Both the position numbers and the translations under genes were made by a program. Positions 1 to 8,721 of a DNA stretch of 64,000 bases are shown here, in pieces. A model generated the notes under the pieces. It had not been told where the DNA came from, did not search any database, and saw only the letters and a list, made by a program, of their open reading frames with translations. The first letter of the stretch is position 1, and each line of letters opens with the position of its first letter. Source of the stretch: Paracoccus saliphilus (lineage in GTDB: Bacteria > Pseudomonadota > Alphaproteobacteria > Rhodobacterales > Rhodobacteraceae); NCBI GenBank assembly GCA_003255745.1, contig KZ836040.1, positions 129,748-193,747 of the forward strand, read 5' to 3'.

Positions 1-1253
1 CGATGATGACGACGCTGGACGGCTATCCCATGGCCCGGCAGGGCATGGCGGCCGAGGCGCTGGTCGTGTCGGGCGTGGCCTCGTTCGTGGGCGCCTTGCT
101 GGCGACGATCGGCCTGATGATCTTTGCGCCCTACCTGGCGCGGGTGGCCTATCAGTTCGGCCCGGCCGAATACTTTGCGCTCTACGTGCTGGCCTTCTGC
201 ACGCTTGGCGGGATCGGCTCGTCGAACCAGGCCAAGGCGGCGATGGCCGCGGCGATCGGCCTGGGCATCGCGATGATCGGCATGGACAAGACCACCGGCA
301 TGCCGCGCTTTACCTTTGGCGAACTGCACCTGATGGACGGCGTGGACTTCCTGGTCGCCATCGTCGGCCTGTTCGCGGTGGCCGAGGTGTTCCACTTCAT
401 CGAAAGCCACGGCAAGGACAGCGCCATCGGCGTCAAGCTGGGCAAGATCCTGGTCCCCTGGCGGATGCTGCGCCAAACCTCGGGCGCGATGCTGCGCGGC
501 ACCGGGATCGGCTTTGTCGCGGGCGTGCTGCCCGGCGCGGGCGCGTCCTTGGGGTCCTTCCTGGCTTATATGGCGGAAAAATCCGTGGCCAAGGACAAGC
601 ACAGCTTCGGAAAGGGCAACCCGAAGGGCGTCGCCGCCCCCGAGGCCGGCAACAACGCCGCCGCCGGTGGCGCGCTGGTGCCGATGCTGACGCTTGGCGT
701 GCCGGGCTCGGGCACCACGGCCGTGCTGCTGGCGCTGCTTCTGACGCTGAACATCACCCCCGGCCCGCTGCTGTTCACCGAACGCCCCGAGGTCGTCTGG
801 TCGCTGATCGCGTCGCTGCTGATCGCCAACGTCGTGCTGCTGTTGATGAACGTCCCGATGGTCAAGGTCTTCGTCAAGATCCTGTCGGTGCCGGCCTGGG
901 TGCTGCTGCCGGGCGTGACGATGATCGCCTTTGTGGGGATCTATTCGCTGACCGGCTCCAGCTTCGACATGCTGATGATGGTCGGTTTCGGCGTCCTGGG
1001 CTATGTCATGCGCAAGCTGGACATGCCGACGGTCCCGGTGATCCTGGGCATCCTTCTGGGCAACGCGATGGAGGACAACCTGCGCCGCGCGATGGTCCTG
1101 TCGAACGGCGACTGGTGGTATCTGCTCTCCTCGCCCATCGCGGTGGGGTTGTGGATCGCGGCGATCCTTGGTTTCGTGGCGCCGATCTTCCTGCGGCGCC
1201 TGCTGAAGAAGCCCGCGCTGCCTGCCACCGATCCCACATTGAACGAGGACTGA
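1..1253 (+). CDS. TctA-family tripartite tricarboxylate transporter permease (5' end missing)
   Basis: Large membrane subunit of a tripartite tricarboxylate transporter. With a TctB-type small subunit and a periplasmic TctC-type binding protein it would import a carboxylate across the inner membrane. The 416 visible residues are hydrophobic throughout and carry the family hallmarks GVLPGAGASLG (visible residues 174-184), APEAGNNAAAGG (212-223) and LGVPGSGTTA (231-240). The family is usually about 500 residues and the frame is open to the left edge, so some 80-90 N-terminal residues lie outside; the in-frame ATGs at bases 3 and 6 are probably internal. One base separates its stop from the next ATG, so it is co-transcribed with the AtuA-family gene. 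TctB and TctC are not in view and may lie upstream. The substrate cannot be inferred. Confidence 0.9.
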   Translation, partial: MMTTLDGYPMARQGMAAEALVVSGVASFVGALLATIGLMIFAPYLARVAYQFGPAEYFALYVLAFCTLGGIGSSNQAKAAMAAAIGLGIAMIGMDKTTGMPRFTFGELHLMDGVDFLVAIVGLFAVAEVFHFIESHGKDSAIGVKLGKILVPWRMLRQTSGAMLRGTGIGFVAGVLPGAGASLGSFLAYMAEKSVAKDKHSFGKGNPKGVAAPEAGNNAAAGGALVPMLTLGVPGSGTTAVLLALLLTLNITPGPLLFTERPEVVWSLIASLLIANVVLLLMNVPMVKVFVKILSVPAWVLLPGVTMIAFVGIYSLTGSSFDMLMMVGFGVLGYVMRKLDMPTVPVILGILLGNAMEDNLRRAMVLSNGDWWYLLSSPIAVGLWIAAILGFVAPIFLRRLLKKPALPATDPTLNED

Positions 1254-1254
1254 C

Positions 1255-2616
1255 ATGCCGACACGCGTTCTGGTGCCTTCGGGCGTTCTTGGCCTCGGCT
1301 TCGACCGAAAGGCGCTGGACCGCGGCGTCGCCGCCCGGCCCGACATCATCTGCATTGACGGGGGGTCCACGGACAGTGGGCCCTTCAGCCTGGGCGCGGG
1401 CCAGTCGAAATACTCCCGCGCCGCTACCAAGTCCGAATGGCGCGCGCTGATGCAGGCCCGCGCGCAGGCAGGCGTTCCGCTGGTCATCGGCACGGCCGGC
1501 ACCTGCGGCACCGACAGCACCGTGGACTGGATGCATGACATCACGGTCGAACTGGCCCGCGAACTGGGCCAGGACCTGCGCATCGCGCGGCTTTATTCCA
1601 GCCAGCCCGTGTCGCGGGTGGCGCAGGCGGTGGCGCAGGGCCGCGTGACGCCCCTGTCCCCCGCGCCCGACCTGCGGCTGGACGACCTGACCAATATCGT
1701 GGCTTTGGCCGGGGCCGAACAGATCCAAGCCGCGCTGGCCACGGGCGCCGATATCGTCATCGCCGGCCGCACCACCGACACGGCGACCATCGCGGCCCTG
1801 CCGCTGCTGCGCGGGGATGCGGCGGGCGGCGTCTGGCACGGGGCCAAGATCGCGGAATGCGGGGCGCTGTGTTCGACGAACCCGACCTCGGGTGTGATCC
1901 TGGTCGATTTCGACGGGACCGGCTTCACGGTCGAGCCGCTGGCGGAGGGCGCGCGCTGCACGCCGCATTCAGTGTCGGCGCATATGCTTTACGAAAACTC
2001 GGACCCGTTCCGGCTGTTCGAGCCGGGTGGATACCTGGACGTGACGGGCGCGCATTACAGCGCGCTGGACGACCGCCGCGTGCGGGTCCAAGGCTCGGCC
2101 TGGGTGCCCGGCCCTTATACCGTCAAGCTGGAGGGCGCACGCATTGCCGGTTACCAGACCACGATCCTGGCGATCCTGCGCGACGCCCATTACGCGCGGA
2201 ACGCCCAGGCCTGGGTCGATCGCCTGACCGGCTTTCTGCAGGCCGAGATCCACAGCCGCATGGAGCTGTCGCCCGGCGACTACGGGCTGGAGTTCCGGCT
2301 GATCGGCGTCAACGGTGCCTTGGGCGCGCTGGAGAACCGCAGCGGCGATCCCGTCGAGGTGGGCGTTCTGGGCCTGATTACCGCGAAAACCCAGGCCGAG
2401 GCGGCCGAGATCGGCAAGCTGATCAATCCCTTTGTCCTGCACTACCCGCTGACCGATGACGAGGAGTTGCCGACCTTCGCCTTTCCCTATTCGCCGGCCA
2501 CCACCGATCGCGGCGCGCTTTACGAATTCGCGCTGAACCACGTCATGGCGCTGGAGGACCCGATGTCCGCCTTCCGGATCGAGGTCACCGAAATTCGCGC
2601 AAAGGTGCCGGCATGA
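1255..2616 (+). CDS. AtuA-family (DUF1446) protein
   Basis: A 453-residue cytosolic protein of the DUF1446/AtuA family, named after AtuA of acyclic terpene utilisation in Pseudomonas, whose exact reaction is not established. Family-typical stretches are the N-terminal CIDGGSTDSGP (about residues 32-42), GTAGTCGTDSTVDW (about 80-93) and DIVIAGRTTDTAT (about 163-175). The length fits the family. It sits one base after the TctA permease gene and overlaps the DUF4387 gene by four bases (ATGA), a pairing that recurs in this family. No acyl-CoA carboxylase or other terpene gene is nearby, so a role in terpene breakdown should not be assumed. More likely it processes whatever carboxylate the adjacent transporter brings in (inference). 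Confidence 0.85.
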   Translation: MPTRVLVPSGVLGLGFDRKALDRGVAARPDIICIDGGSTDSGPFSLGAGQSKYSRAATKSEWRALMQARAQAGVPLVIGTAGTCGTDSTVDWMHDITVELARELGQDLRIARLYSSQPVSRVAQAVAQGRVTPLSPAPDLRLDDLTNIVALAGAEQIQAALATGADIVIAGRTTDTATIAALPLLRGDAAGGVWHGAKIAECGALCSTNPTSGVILVDFDGTGFTVEPLAEGARCTPHSVSAHMLYENSDPFRLFEPGGYLDVTGAHYSALDDRRVRVQGSAWVPGPYTVKLEGARIAGYQTTILAILRDAHYARNAQAWVDRLTGFLQAEIHSRMELSPGDYGLEFRLIGVNGALGALENRSGDPVEVGVLGLITAKTQAEAAEIGKLINPFVLHYPLTDDEELPTFAFPYSPATTDRGALYEFALNHVMALEDPMSAFRIEVTEIRAKVPA

Positions 2617-2918
2617 TCCCGACGTCCCTGGGCGATCTGGTCCTGAAGGTCCGGTCCAAGAATGCCGGCCCCTTCTGGGTGACCATCGACGTCTTCTGTG
2701 ACCGGCGCGACGTCTTCGACCGGCTGGTGTCCGCACTTTCGACCGATCGGGTCGCCGCGCTTTACCAGGTGGCGCCCGACCAGTTGAAGCGTTTCGACAT
2801 CCCCGACCTGCGGGTGATCAAGTTCAGCCTGCCGCGCCCGGTGGTGCAGGGATCAGCCCATGACCGCGACATGCACGGGGCGCAATACGCGGCGCTGCTG
2901 GAAGAAATGACGCTTTGA
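2613..2918 (+). CDS. DUF4387 family protein
   Basis: A 101-residue protein with no signal peptide or membrane segment. It begins TSLGDLVLKVRSKNAGPFWV, characteristic of DUF4387, a small domain encoded next to or fused to DUF1446/AtuA proteins. Its start overlaps the AtuA stop (ATGA, 2613-2616), and its own stop overlaps the TTG start of the next gene, so translation is tightly coupled along the unit. The constant pairing suggests it is a subunit or second domain of the AtuA enzyme (inference). No catalytic residues can be named. Confidence 0.8.
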   Translation: MIPTSLGDLVLKVRSKNAGPFWVTIDVFCDRRDVFDRLVSALSTDRVAALYQVAPDQLKRFDIPDLRVIKFSLPRPVVQGSAHDRDMHGAQYAALLEEMTL

Positions 2919-3934
2919 CCAAGGCACGACTGACCACCTTCGGCGCGGCGCTGATCGGCGCCGCGATCTTTTTGGTGCTGGGGCTGCCCCTGCCCTGGCT
3001 GCTGGGGCCGATGCTGGCCTGCCTGATCGTGGCCCTGTCGGGCGCGCGCATGGCCGGCGCGGGACAGCTGGGCATCTTCATGCGCACCTTTCTGGGCGTG
3101 GCCGTGGGCGCCTCGATCACGCCGCAGGTGCTGGCCGGGCTGCCGGCCATCGGCGCCTCGCTGGCGATCGTGCCGGTCTTTATCGGGGTGATCGCGCTGA
3201 TCGGCTATCCGCTGTTCCGGCGCGTCTTCGGCTTTGACCACCCGACCGCCTGGTATGCGGCGATGCCCGGCGGGCTTCAGGACATGCTGGTCTTTGGCGA
3301 GGAAGCCGGCGGCGACATCCGCGCGCTGTCGCTGATCCACGCGACCCGCATCCTGGTCATCGTGACGGTGGCGCCGCTGATCATGACCTTTTACTGGCAG
3401 GTGGACCTGTCGCAGCCGCCTGGCGCGCCCATCGCCGGGGTGGCGTGGGACCAGATCGCGCTGATGGTCGCGGCCGGCTTCTTGGGCTGGAAGATTGCGG
3501 AACGCGTGGGCCTTTTCGGCGCCTCGATCCTGGGGCCGATGATCCTGACCGGGGCGCTGTCGCTGGCGGGCCTGATCCAGACCCGCCCCCCGGCCGAGAT
3601 CATCCAGGCCGCGCAGTTCTTCATCGGCATCGCCGTCGGGGCGAAATACGCCGGCATCACCGCGCGCGAACTGCGCATCGACGTGACGGCGGGCCTTGCC
3701 TATTCGCTGATCCTGGCCGGCGTCAGCCTGATCTTCTTCGAGATCATCTATATGCTGGGCTTGGCCCCCGCGCTGGATGCCTTCCTGGCCTTCCTTCCGG
3801 GCGGCCAGGCGGAAATGGTGGTGATCGCCATCATTGCCGGGGCGGACCTGGCCTATGTCGTCAGCCACCACATCCTGCGGATCGTGATCGTGATCCTGCT
3901 GGCGCCGATCGTGGCGCGGCTGATGCGAAGCTAG
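2915..3934 (+). CDS. AbrB-family integral membrane protein (AmoA/COG3180 type)
   Basis: A 339-residue membrane protein with about 10 hydrophobic segments, beginning ARLTTFGAALIGAAIFLVLG. It contains the repeated LPWLLGPMLA (near residue 25) and GASILGPMILTGALS motifs and a GGLQDML loop of the COG3180 AbrB family. Databases often label the family a transcriptional regulator or ammonia monooxygenase, but the sequence is plainly a transporter-like membrane protein and is unrelated to Bacillus AbrB. The start is TTG at 2915, forming a TTGA overlap with the DUF4387 stop. No better start exists, because the first hydrophobic segment begins within ten residues. It closes the tctA-atuA-DUF4387 unit and may be an exporter or second permease for the same compound (inference). 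Its stop converges on doeB and shares four bases with it. Confidence 0.8.
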   Translation: MTKARLTTFGAALIGAAIFLVLGLPLPWLLGPMLACLIVALSGARMAGAGQLGIFMRTFLGVAVGASITPQVLAGLPAIGASLAIVPVFIGVIALIGYPLFRRVFGFDHPTAWYAAMPGGLQDMLVFGEEAGGDIRALSLIHATRILVIVTVAPLIMTFYWQVDLSQPPGAPIAGVAWDQIALMVAAGFLGWKIAERVGLFGASILGPMILTGALSLAGLIQTRPPAEIIQAAQFFIGIAVGAKYAGITARELRIDVTAGLAYSLILAGVSLIFFEIIYMLGLAPALDAFLAFLPGGQAEMVVIAIIAGADLAYVVSHHILRIVIVILLAPIVARLMRS

Positions 3935-4911
3935 GCGACGGCAATCACCGCCAGACAGTCGCCCATTTGCACCAGGCCCGGGAAATGGCGCGCCGCAAGG
4001 ATGCCGTCGCGGTTCGCCCTGATTTCGACGGGCGCCAGGCCGGTCCGGTCGGCGGGCCAGATCTGCGCTAGCGCCTGCCCCTCGGCCACGTCCTCGCCCA
4101 GATCGACCAGCGGATGCAGCAGCCCATCGCGGGTGGTAAAGTGAAAGCAGTCGTCGCCCGGCATGTCCAGCATCCGGGTCTGGTCCGCCTCGACCGCACC
4201 CGACAGGATGCCCGCATGGCGCAGCACGTTCCGCGCCCCCCGGATCGCAATCCGGCTTGACGCCGCCGTGGCCGTGCCGCCGCCGCCCAGTTCGGTGGTG
4301 ACAAAGACCTTGCCCTGGCTTTCCACCGCCGTGTCGAACATTCCCACTGCGTCGATTTCGCGCATCATCATCGACCAGGGCGCGCCAAAGGCCCGCATGG
4401 CCGCCACGCAAGCCGCCTGCTGGTCCGGGTCGTCCAGGTAATGCGCCGCCGCATAGGGCAGGAAATCCAGCGTCTTGCCGCCCGAATGATAATCCAGCAC
4501 CACATCCGCCATCGGCACCAGCACGCTGTCGAAATAATGCGCGATCTTCTGCGTCACCGTGCCGTCGGGGCGGCCGGGAAAGCAGCGGTTCATGTTCACC
4601 TGGTCGATCGGGCTGACGCGCGTGCCCGCCCGAAAGGCCGGATAGTTCAGATAGGGCGCGATGATCACGCGCCCGCTGATGTTGTCCGGCTCCAGATCCC
4701 ATGCCAACTGTTGCAGCGCGATGGGGCCTTCGTATTCGTCGCCGTGGTTGCCGCCGGTCAGCAGGGCCGTGGGGCCCGTGCCATTGGCGATCACGGTGAT
4801 CGGGATCATCACGCTGCCCCAGGCGCTGTCGTTGCGCGAATAGGGCAGGCGCAGGAAACCGTGGTGCTTGCCGGGCGCATCCAACGGGATCGTGGGCATG
4901 ATCGGGTTCAT
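3931..4911 (-). CDS. doeB: N-acetyl-L-2,4-diaminobutyrate deacetylase DoeB (EutE)
   Basis: Zinc-dependent deacetylase of the succinylglutamate desuccinylase/aspartoacylase family. In ectoine catabolism it removes acetate from N-alpha-acetyl-diaminobutyrate, the product of DoeA, to give L-2,4-diaminobutyrate. In the 326-residue product the zinc motif H-G-D-E is at 56-59 and the third ligand is H142 in DYHSGG. The start at 4911 forms ATGA with the doeA stop; a longer frame to 5013 would run inside doeA and adds a non-homologous leader. It is the last gene of the long minus-strand ectoine operon. DoeA and DoeB homologues are known to form a hydrolase-deacetylase complex. Assignment rests on family plus a complete cluster context. 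Confidence 0.92.
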   Translation of the reverse strand: MNPIMPTIPLDAPGKHHGFLRLPYSRNDSAWGSVMIPITVIANGTGPTALLTGGNHGDEYEGPIALQQLAWDLEPDNISGRVIIAPYLNYPAFRAGTRVSPIDQVNMNRCFPGRPDGTVTQKIAHYFDSVLVPMADVVLDYHSGGKTLDFLPYAAAHYLDDPDQQAACVAAMRAFGAPWSMMMREIDAVGMFDTAVESQGKVFVTTELGGGGTATAASSRIAIRGARNVLRHAGILSGAVEADQTRMLDMPGDDCFHFTTRDGLLHPLVDLGEDVAEGQALAQIWPADRTGLAPVEIRANRDGILAARHFPGLVQMGDCLAVIAVA

Positions 4912-6104
4912 GCCTTCACCAGCATCCGGCGGGGGATGGAACAGAACAGCTCGGGTTCCGCCTCGGTGATGACCAGGGATTCGGTCGTCTCGTAGCCCCA
5001 GCCCTCCATCCACAGGCCCGTCATGAAATGGAAGGTCATGCCCGGCTTCAGCTCAGTCCGGTCGCCCCGGCGCAGCGACATGGTGCGTTCTCCCCAGTCG
5101 GGCGGATAGGACAGGCCGATCGGGTATCCGGTGCGGTTGTCCTTGACGATGCCATAGCGGTCCAGGACGGTGAAGAAGGCGTTGGCGATATCCTCGCAGG
5201 TGTTGCCCGCGCGGGCGGCGCTCAGTCCCGCCTCCATGCCTTCCAGAACGGCCTTTTCGGCCTCCAGCATCTCCTGCGGCGGGGTGCCCAGAAAGATCGT
5301 GCGCGACAGCGGCACGTGATATCGCTGGTAACAGCCGGCAATCTCGAAAAAGGTCCCCTCGTCCTTCTTCATCGGCTGGTCGTCCCAGGTCAGGTGCGGG
5401 GCGGCGGCGTCCGGCCCCGACGGCAGCAGCGGCACGATGGCGGGATAGTCGCCGCCGTGGCCCGACCATTCGTCATAGCGCAGCCCGCTGTCATAGATCT
5501 CGGCTACCAGATCGCATTTGCGCATGCCGACCTCGATCTTGTCGGCGATGCGGCGGTGCATGCGTTCCACGATGCGCGCGGCCTTGCGCATGTATTGCAG
5601 TTCCTTGGGCGTCTTGACGGCGCGCTGCCAGTTCACCAGGCCCGTGGCGTCTTGGATTTTCGCCTCTGGCAACCCGTGGGCCAGCCGTTCATGCGCCCTG
5701 GCCGTGTACCAGTAGTTGTCCATCTCGACCCCGAGGGTGCCGCGATGCCAGCCCCGGTCGGCCAGCTGCGCACAAAGGTATTCCATCGGGTGCCGGTCCA
5801 CCGACTGCACGTAATGGTCGGGATAGCCGATGATGTGGTCATCGGTCATCCAGACGGTGCGCAGTGCGCCCTGCGCGTCCTGCCCGCGCCCGAACCAGAT
5901 GGGTGCACCGGTCGGCCCCACGATCACGCATTGGTGGACGTAAAAGGACCAGCCGTCATAGCCTGTCAGCCAGGCCATGTTCGACGGATCGCTGACGATC
6001 AGCATGTCCAGGCCCAGCTTTTCCATGCTGGCGCGGGTCTTCTTCAGGCGCCCCTCGTATTCAGCGGTCGAGAAGCGTTCAGGCGTCCTTTGCAGTTCGG
6101 GCAT
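4908..6104 (-). CDS. doeA: Ectoine hydrolase DoeA (EutD), M24 family
   Basis: Ring-opening hydrolase that converts ectoine to N-acetyl-diaminobutyrate. It is 398 residues with an N-terminal creatinase-like domain (about 15-150) and a C-terminal pita-bread domain (about 160-395), the length usual for DoeA. The canonical M24 metal ligands are not present in their usual form: the GHGIG-like segment reads GYPIG, and the region YHVPLSRT lacks the usual D-x-T-R-T aspartate. This resembles the metal-free creatinase branch rather than true Xaa-Pro aminopeptidases. The ATG at 6104 directly abuts the eutC stop, and the stop overlaps doeB. Annotation as Xaa-Pro peptidase would be misleading given the neighbours. 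Confidence 0.93.
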   Translation of the reverse strand: MPELQRTPERFSTAEYEGRLKKTRASMEKLGLDMLIVSDPSNMAWLTGYDGWSFYVHQCVIVGPTGAPIWFGRGQDAQGALRTVWMTDDHIIGYPDHYVQSVDRHPMEYLCAQLADRGWHRGTLGVEMDNYWYTARAHERLAHGLPEAKIQDATGLVNWQRAVKTPKELQYMRKAARIVERMHRRIADKIEVGMRKCDLVAEIYDSGLRYDEWSGHGGDYPAIVPLLPSGPDAAAPHLTWDDQPMKKDEGTFFEIAGCYQRYHVPLSRTIFLGTPPQEMLEAEKAVLEGMEAGLSAARAGNTCEDIANAFFTVLDRYGIVKDNRTGYPIGLSYPPDWGERTMSLRRGDRTELKPGMTFHFMTGLWMEGWGYETTESLVITEAEPELFCSIPRRMLVKA

Positions 6105-7067
6105 TCACGTGGCTTTCGAAAACGCGGCAAGCGCGTGGGTGGCGATGGCGGTGTCCTGAACGCCCGTGCCGGTCAGATCGCAGATGGTGATCTGGTCGGG
6201 CGCGGTGCGGCCGGGATGGGTTCGGGCGATGATCTGGCCCAGTTCGGGAACATCGGCGCCGTCATGGGTGCCGGCGGCGATGGCGGCGCGCAGCTCGCCC
6301 ATCAGGCGGGTCTGGCTGGCGCGGTCGGCGACATAAAGGTCGGCGCGGGCCAGGCAGGCGGGGTCCAGTTCGTTCTTGCCGGGCTGGTCGCTGCCCATGG
6401 CGGTGACGTGCTGGCCGGGACGCAGCCAGTCGGCGCGCAGGATCGGCTGCGTTGCGGGCGTGGTGGTCACGACGATGTCGGCCTGGGCCACGGCCTCGGC
6501 CGGGTCGGCGCAGGCACGCACGGCCAGGTCAGGGCTGTCCAGTTCAGCGGCCAGCGCCTGAGCGCGGGCCGGATCGCGGGCCCAGATGACGGCGCTGGTG
6601 ATCGGCCGCACCAGCCGCAGCGCCTGCAGCTGCATCCGCGCCTGCAGGCCCGCGCCAAGGATGGCGGCACAGCTGGCATCGGGGCGGGACAGGTAGCGTG
6701 CGGCCACGCCTCCTGCCGCCGCCGTGCGCAGGTCGGTCAGGTAGCCGTTGTCCAGCAGCACCGCCCGCACCCGGCCGGTCTGCGCATCCAGCACCACCAT
6801 CAGCCCCGAGGTCGAGGGCAGACCGCGCGCGGGATTGTCGAAGAAACCAGGTGAGATCTTGACCGCAAAGCCCTGAAGTCCCGGCACATATGCGGTCTTG
6901 ACGTCCACCTCTCCGTTTACGTCGGGCAGGTGCATTGACAGCACGGGCGGCATCACGACGCCACCTTGGGCCAGCCGGGCAAAGCCCGCCTCGATCACGT
7001 CGATTAGCGGCAGGTCCAGGGCGATGCGCTGGCGCAGGTCGTCCTCGGTCAGGATCAGCGGCTTCAT
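6105..7067 (-). CDS. eutC: Ectoine utilization protein EutC (ornithine cyclodeaminase/mu-crystallin family)
   Basis: A 320-residue NAD(P)-binding protein of the ornithine cyclodeaminase family. The dinucleotide motif is visible as AAILGAGLQARMQLQAL in the middle of the chain, followed by DPARAQALAAEL. In ectoine clusters EutA, EutB and EutC are proposed to convert 5-hydroxyectoine to ectoine; EutC would act as a dehydrogenase or cyclodeaminase-like step, but the precise chemistry is not settled. The ATG at 7067 overlaps the eutB stop (ATGA 7064-7067) and the stop abuts doeA. Position between eutB and doeA supports this name over a proline-forming ornithine cyclodeaminase. Confidence 0.88.
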   Translation of the reverse strand: MKPLILTEDDLRQRIALDLPLIDVIEAGFARLAQGGVVMPPVLSMHLPDVNGEVDVKTAYVPGLQGFAVKISPGFFDNPARGLPSTSGLMVVLDAQTGRVRAVLLDNGYLTDLRTAAAGGVAARYLSRPDASCAAILGAGLQARMQLQALRLVRPITSAVIWARDPARAQALAAELDSPDLAVRACADPAEAVAQADIVVTTTPATQPILRADWLRPGQHVTAMGSDQPGKNELDPACLARADLYVADRASQTRLMGELRAAIAAGTHDGADVPELGQIIARTHPGRTAPDQITICDLTGTGVQDTAIATHALAAFSKAT

Positions 7068-8014
7068 ATGACAGCCTCCAGCAGGGCCGCGTGGCGCGCG
7101 GGGTCGATATTGGCGCCCGACAGGATCAGGACCAGCGGGTGCGGGCCGCGCAGCTTGCCTGCCAGCACGGCGCCCGCACCGACGGCCGCTGCGCCCTCGA
7201 CCACCTGCCCTTCGGCCGCCAGGTGGCGCAGGCCGGCGGCGATCTCGTCCTCGGTCAGCAGGATCAGCTCGTCCATCAGGTCGCGGACCATCGGAAAGGT
7301 CAGGCGGTTGGCCATGCCCACGCCCCCGCCCAGGCTGTCGGCCAGGGTCGGCAGCTCCTCGACCTCAATGGGGCGGCCGGCGGCCAAGCTGGCAGCCATC
7401 GCGGCGCCGCGTTCCATGCTGATGCCGATGATGCGGATGTCGGGGCGCAGCGCCTTGGCGGCAGCACCCACCCCGGCAAGCAGCCCACCACCCGACAGGG
7501 GCACGGCGATGGCCGCGGCATCGGGAAGCTGCTCCAGGATCTCCAGCCCCAGGGTGCCCTGGCCCGCAATCACGTCCGGGTGGTCGAAGGGCGGGATCAG
7601 GGCGAACCCCTCGTCCCGCTCCAGCCGCAGGGCCTCCAGAAAGGCCTCGTCCTGGCTGGCGCCGATGACGCGGGCCTCGGCGCCCAGGGCGGTGATGGCG
7701 TCCAGCTTGTTTTGCGGCACCAGGCGCGACACGCAGATGATCGCGGGCACCCCCAGGGCGCGTGCCGCATGGGCCAGCGCCCGGCCGTGATTGCCCGTCG
7801 AGGCTGTGGTGACGCCCGCCACCGTCCCCAGCCGCGCCACCGCATTGGTCGCCCCGCGCAGCTTGAAGGCGCCGGTCGTCTGGTGATGTTCGCATTTCAA
7901 CCAGACCGGCCCGCCCGCCTTTTCCGACAGCGCAGCCGAGGCGACCATCGGCGTCTGCCGGACCCGGTCGCCGATGCGGGCGCGGGCCGCGCGGATGTCG
8001 TCCAGCGTCACCAT
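7064..8014 (-). CDS. eutB: Hydroxyectoine utilization dehydratase EutB
   Basis: PLP enzyme of the threonine dehydratase (fold type II) family, thought to dehydrate 5-hydroxyectoine on the way to ectoine. The Schiff-base lysine lies in FKLRGATNA at about residue 51 of the 316-residue form, and the glycine loop reads PLSGGGLLAGV. No C-terminal ACT regulatory domain is present, so it is not biosynthetic IlvA. ATG at 8014 (MVTLDDIRAAR) is preferred; a GTG three codons upstream (8023) would also fit. It overlaps eutA at its start and eutC at its stop. Function is from context: generic threonine/serine dehydratases look very similar. Confidence 0.88.
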   Translation of the reverse strand: MVTLDDIRAARARIGDRVRQTPMVASAALSEKAGGPVWLKCEHHQTTGAFKLRGATNAVARLGTVAGVTTASTGNHGRALAHAARALGVPAIICVSRLVPQNKLDAITALGAEARVIGASQDEAFLEALRLERDEGFALIPPFDHPDVIAGQGTLGLEILEQLPDAAAIAVPLSGGGLLAGVGAAAKALRPDIRIIGISMERGAAMAASLAAGRPIEVEELPTLADSLGGGVGMANRLTFPMVRDLMDELILLTEDEIAAGLRHLAAEGQVVEGAAAVGAGAVLAGKLRGPHPLVLILSGANIDPARHAALLEAVI

Positions 8015-8712
8015 GTGCGGCACCGGAACAACGCGCCCGGCCCGTCGGCAGGAACGGCTGCCTGGTCCAGCATGGCCCAGAACAGCGCCTGATTGGCGCT
8101 GAGGACGGGCTTGCCCAACCGCGCCTCAAGGTCGTCGATCAGCGCCAGCGCGGGCAGCGCGGTGCAGGACATGAACAGCGCCTGCGCCTCGGGGTGGTCG
8201 CTGGCCAGGGCCATCTCGGTGATCTCGGCGTCGGACAGGCGGGCCATGTCGCGGTCGTCGGCATGGCCCATGCTGCTGCGGCGCAGGACGCGCAGGCCCT
8301 GCGCCTCGAAGTGATCGCCCACCAGGTCCGTGGTCGCGGGCAGATAGGGTGTCATCAGCGCCACCCGGTCGATTCCCATGGCGTGAAAGCCGCGCAGCGC
8401 CGCCCCCGCCGGGGTGGACACCGGCGCCCGGCCCCCCGCCAGCGCCTCGATGCTGTCGCCCAACACTGCCGAGGCCGAGGTGCAGCCAAAGCCGATGCCG
8501 CGCAGTTTGATCCCCGGCACCAGCAGGTCCACGGCAGCGCGCAGGCGCGGACCGGTCCGGCGAAGGTTCTCTTCGGTGGTGGGGTTGTCAAAGGCGATGC
8601 GGGTGACATGCAGCCGGGTGCCCGGCGGCATCAGGCGCGCCGCGTCGCCCTCGATCGTCATGTCGGTGGCCAGCGCCACTAGGCCGAAGCGGTGCAGGTC
8701 GCAGCGTCTCAT
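8008..8712 (-). CDS. eutA: Ectoine utilization protein EutA (Asp/Glu racemase-like)
   Basis: A 234-residue protein of the aspartate/glutamate racemase and maleate isomerase fold. It has the two catalytic-type cysteines expected, C77 in GFGCTSAS and C183 in SCTALPAL. In the proposed hydroxyectoine route EutA would adjust the stereochemistry of an intermediate; this is unproven. The ATG at 8712 is nine bases after the uehC stop, and an AGGA ribosome binding site overlaps that stop. In Ruegeria-type clusters a universal-stress-protein gene sits between uehC and eutA; the gap here leaves no room, so it is absent. The 3' end overlaps eutB. Confidence 0.87.
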   Translation of the reverse strand: MRRCDLHRFGLVALATDMTIEGDAARLMPPGTRLHVTRIAFDNPTTEENLRRTGPRLRAAVDLLVPGIKLRGIGFGCTSASAVLGDSIEALAGGRAPVSTPAGAALRGFHAMGIDRVALMTPYLPATTDLVGDHFEAQGLRVLRRSSMGHADDRDMARLSDAEITEMALASDHPEAQALFMSCTALPALALIDDLEARLGKPVLSANQALFWAMLDQAAVPADGPGALFRCRTW

Positions 8713-8721
8713 CGGGCGGTC

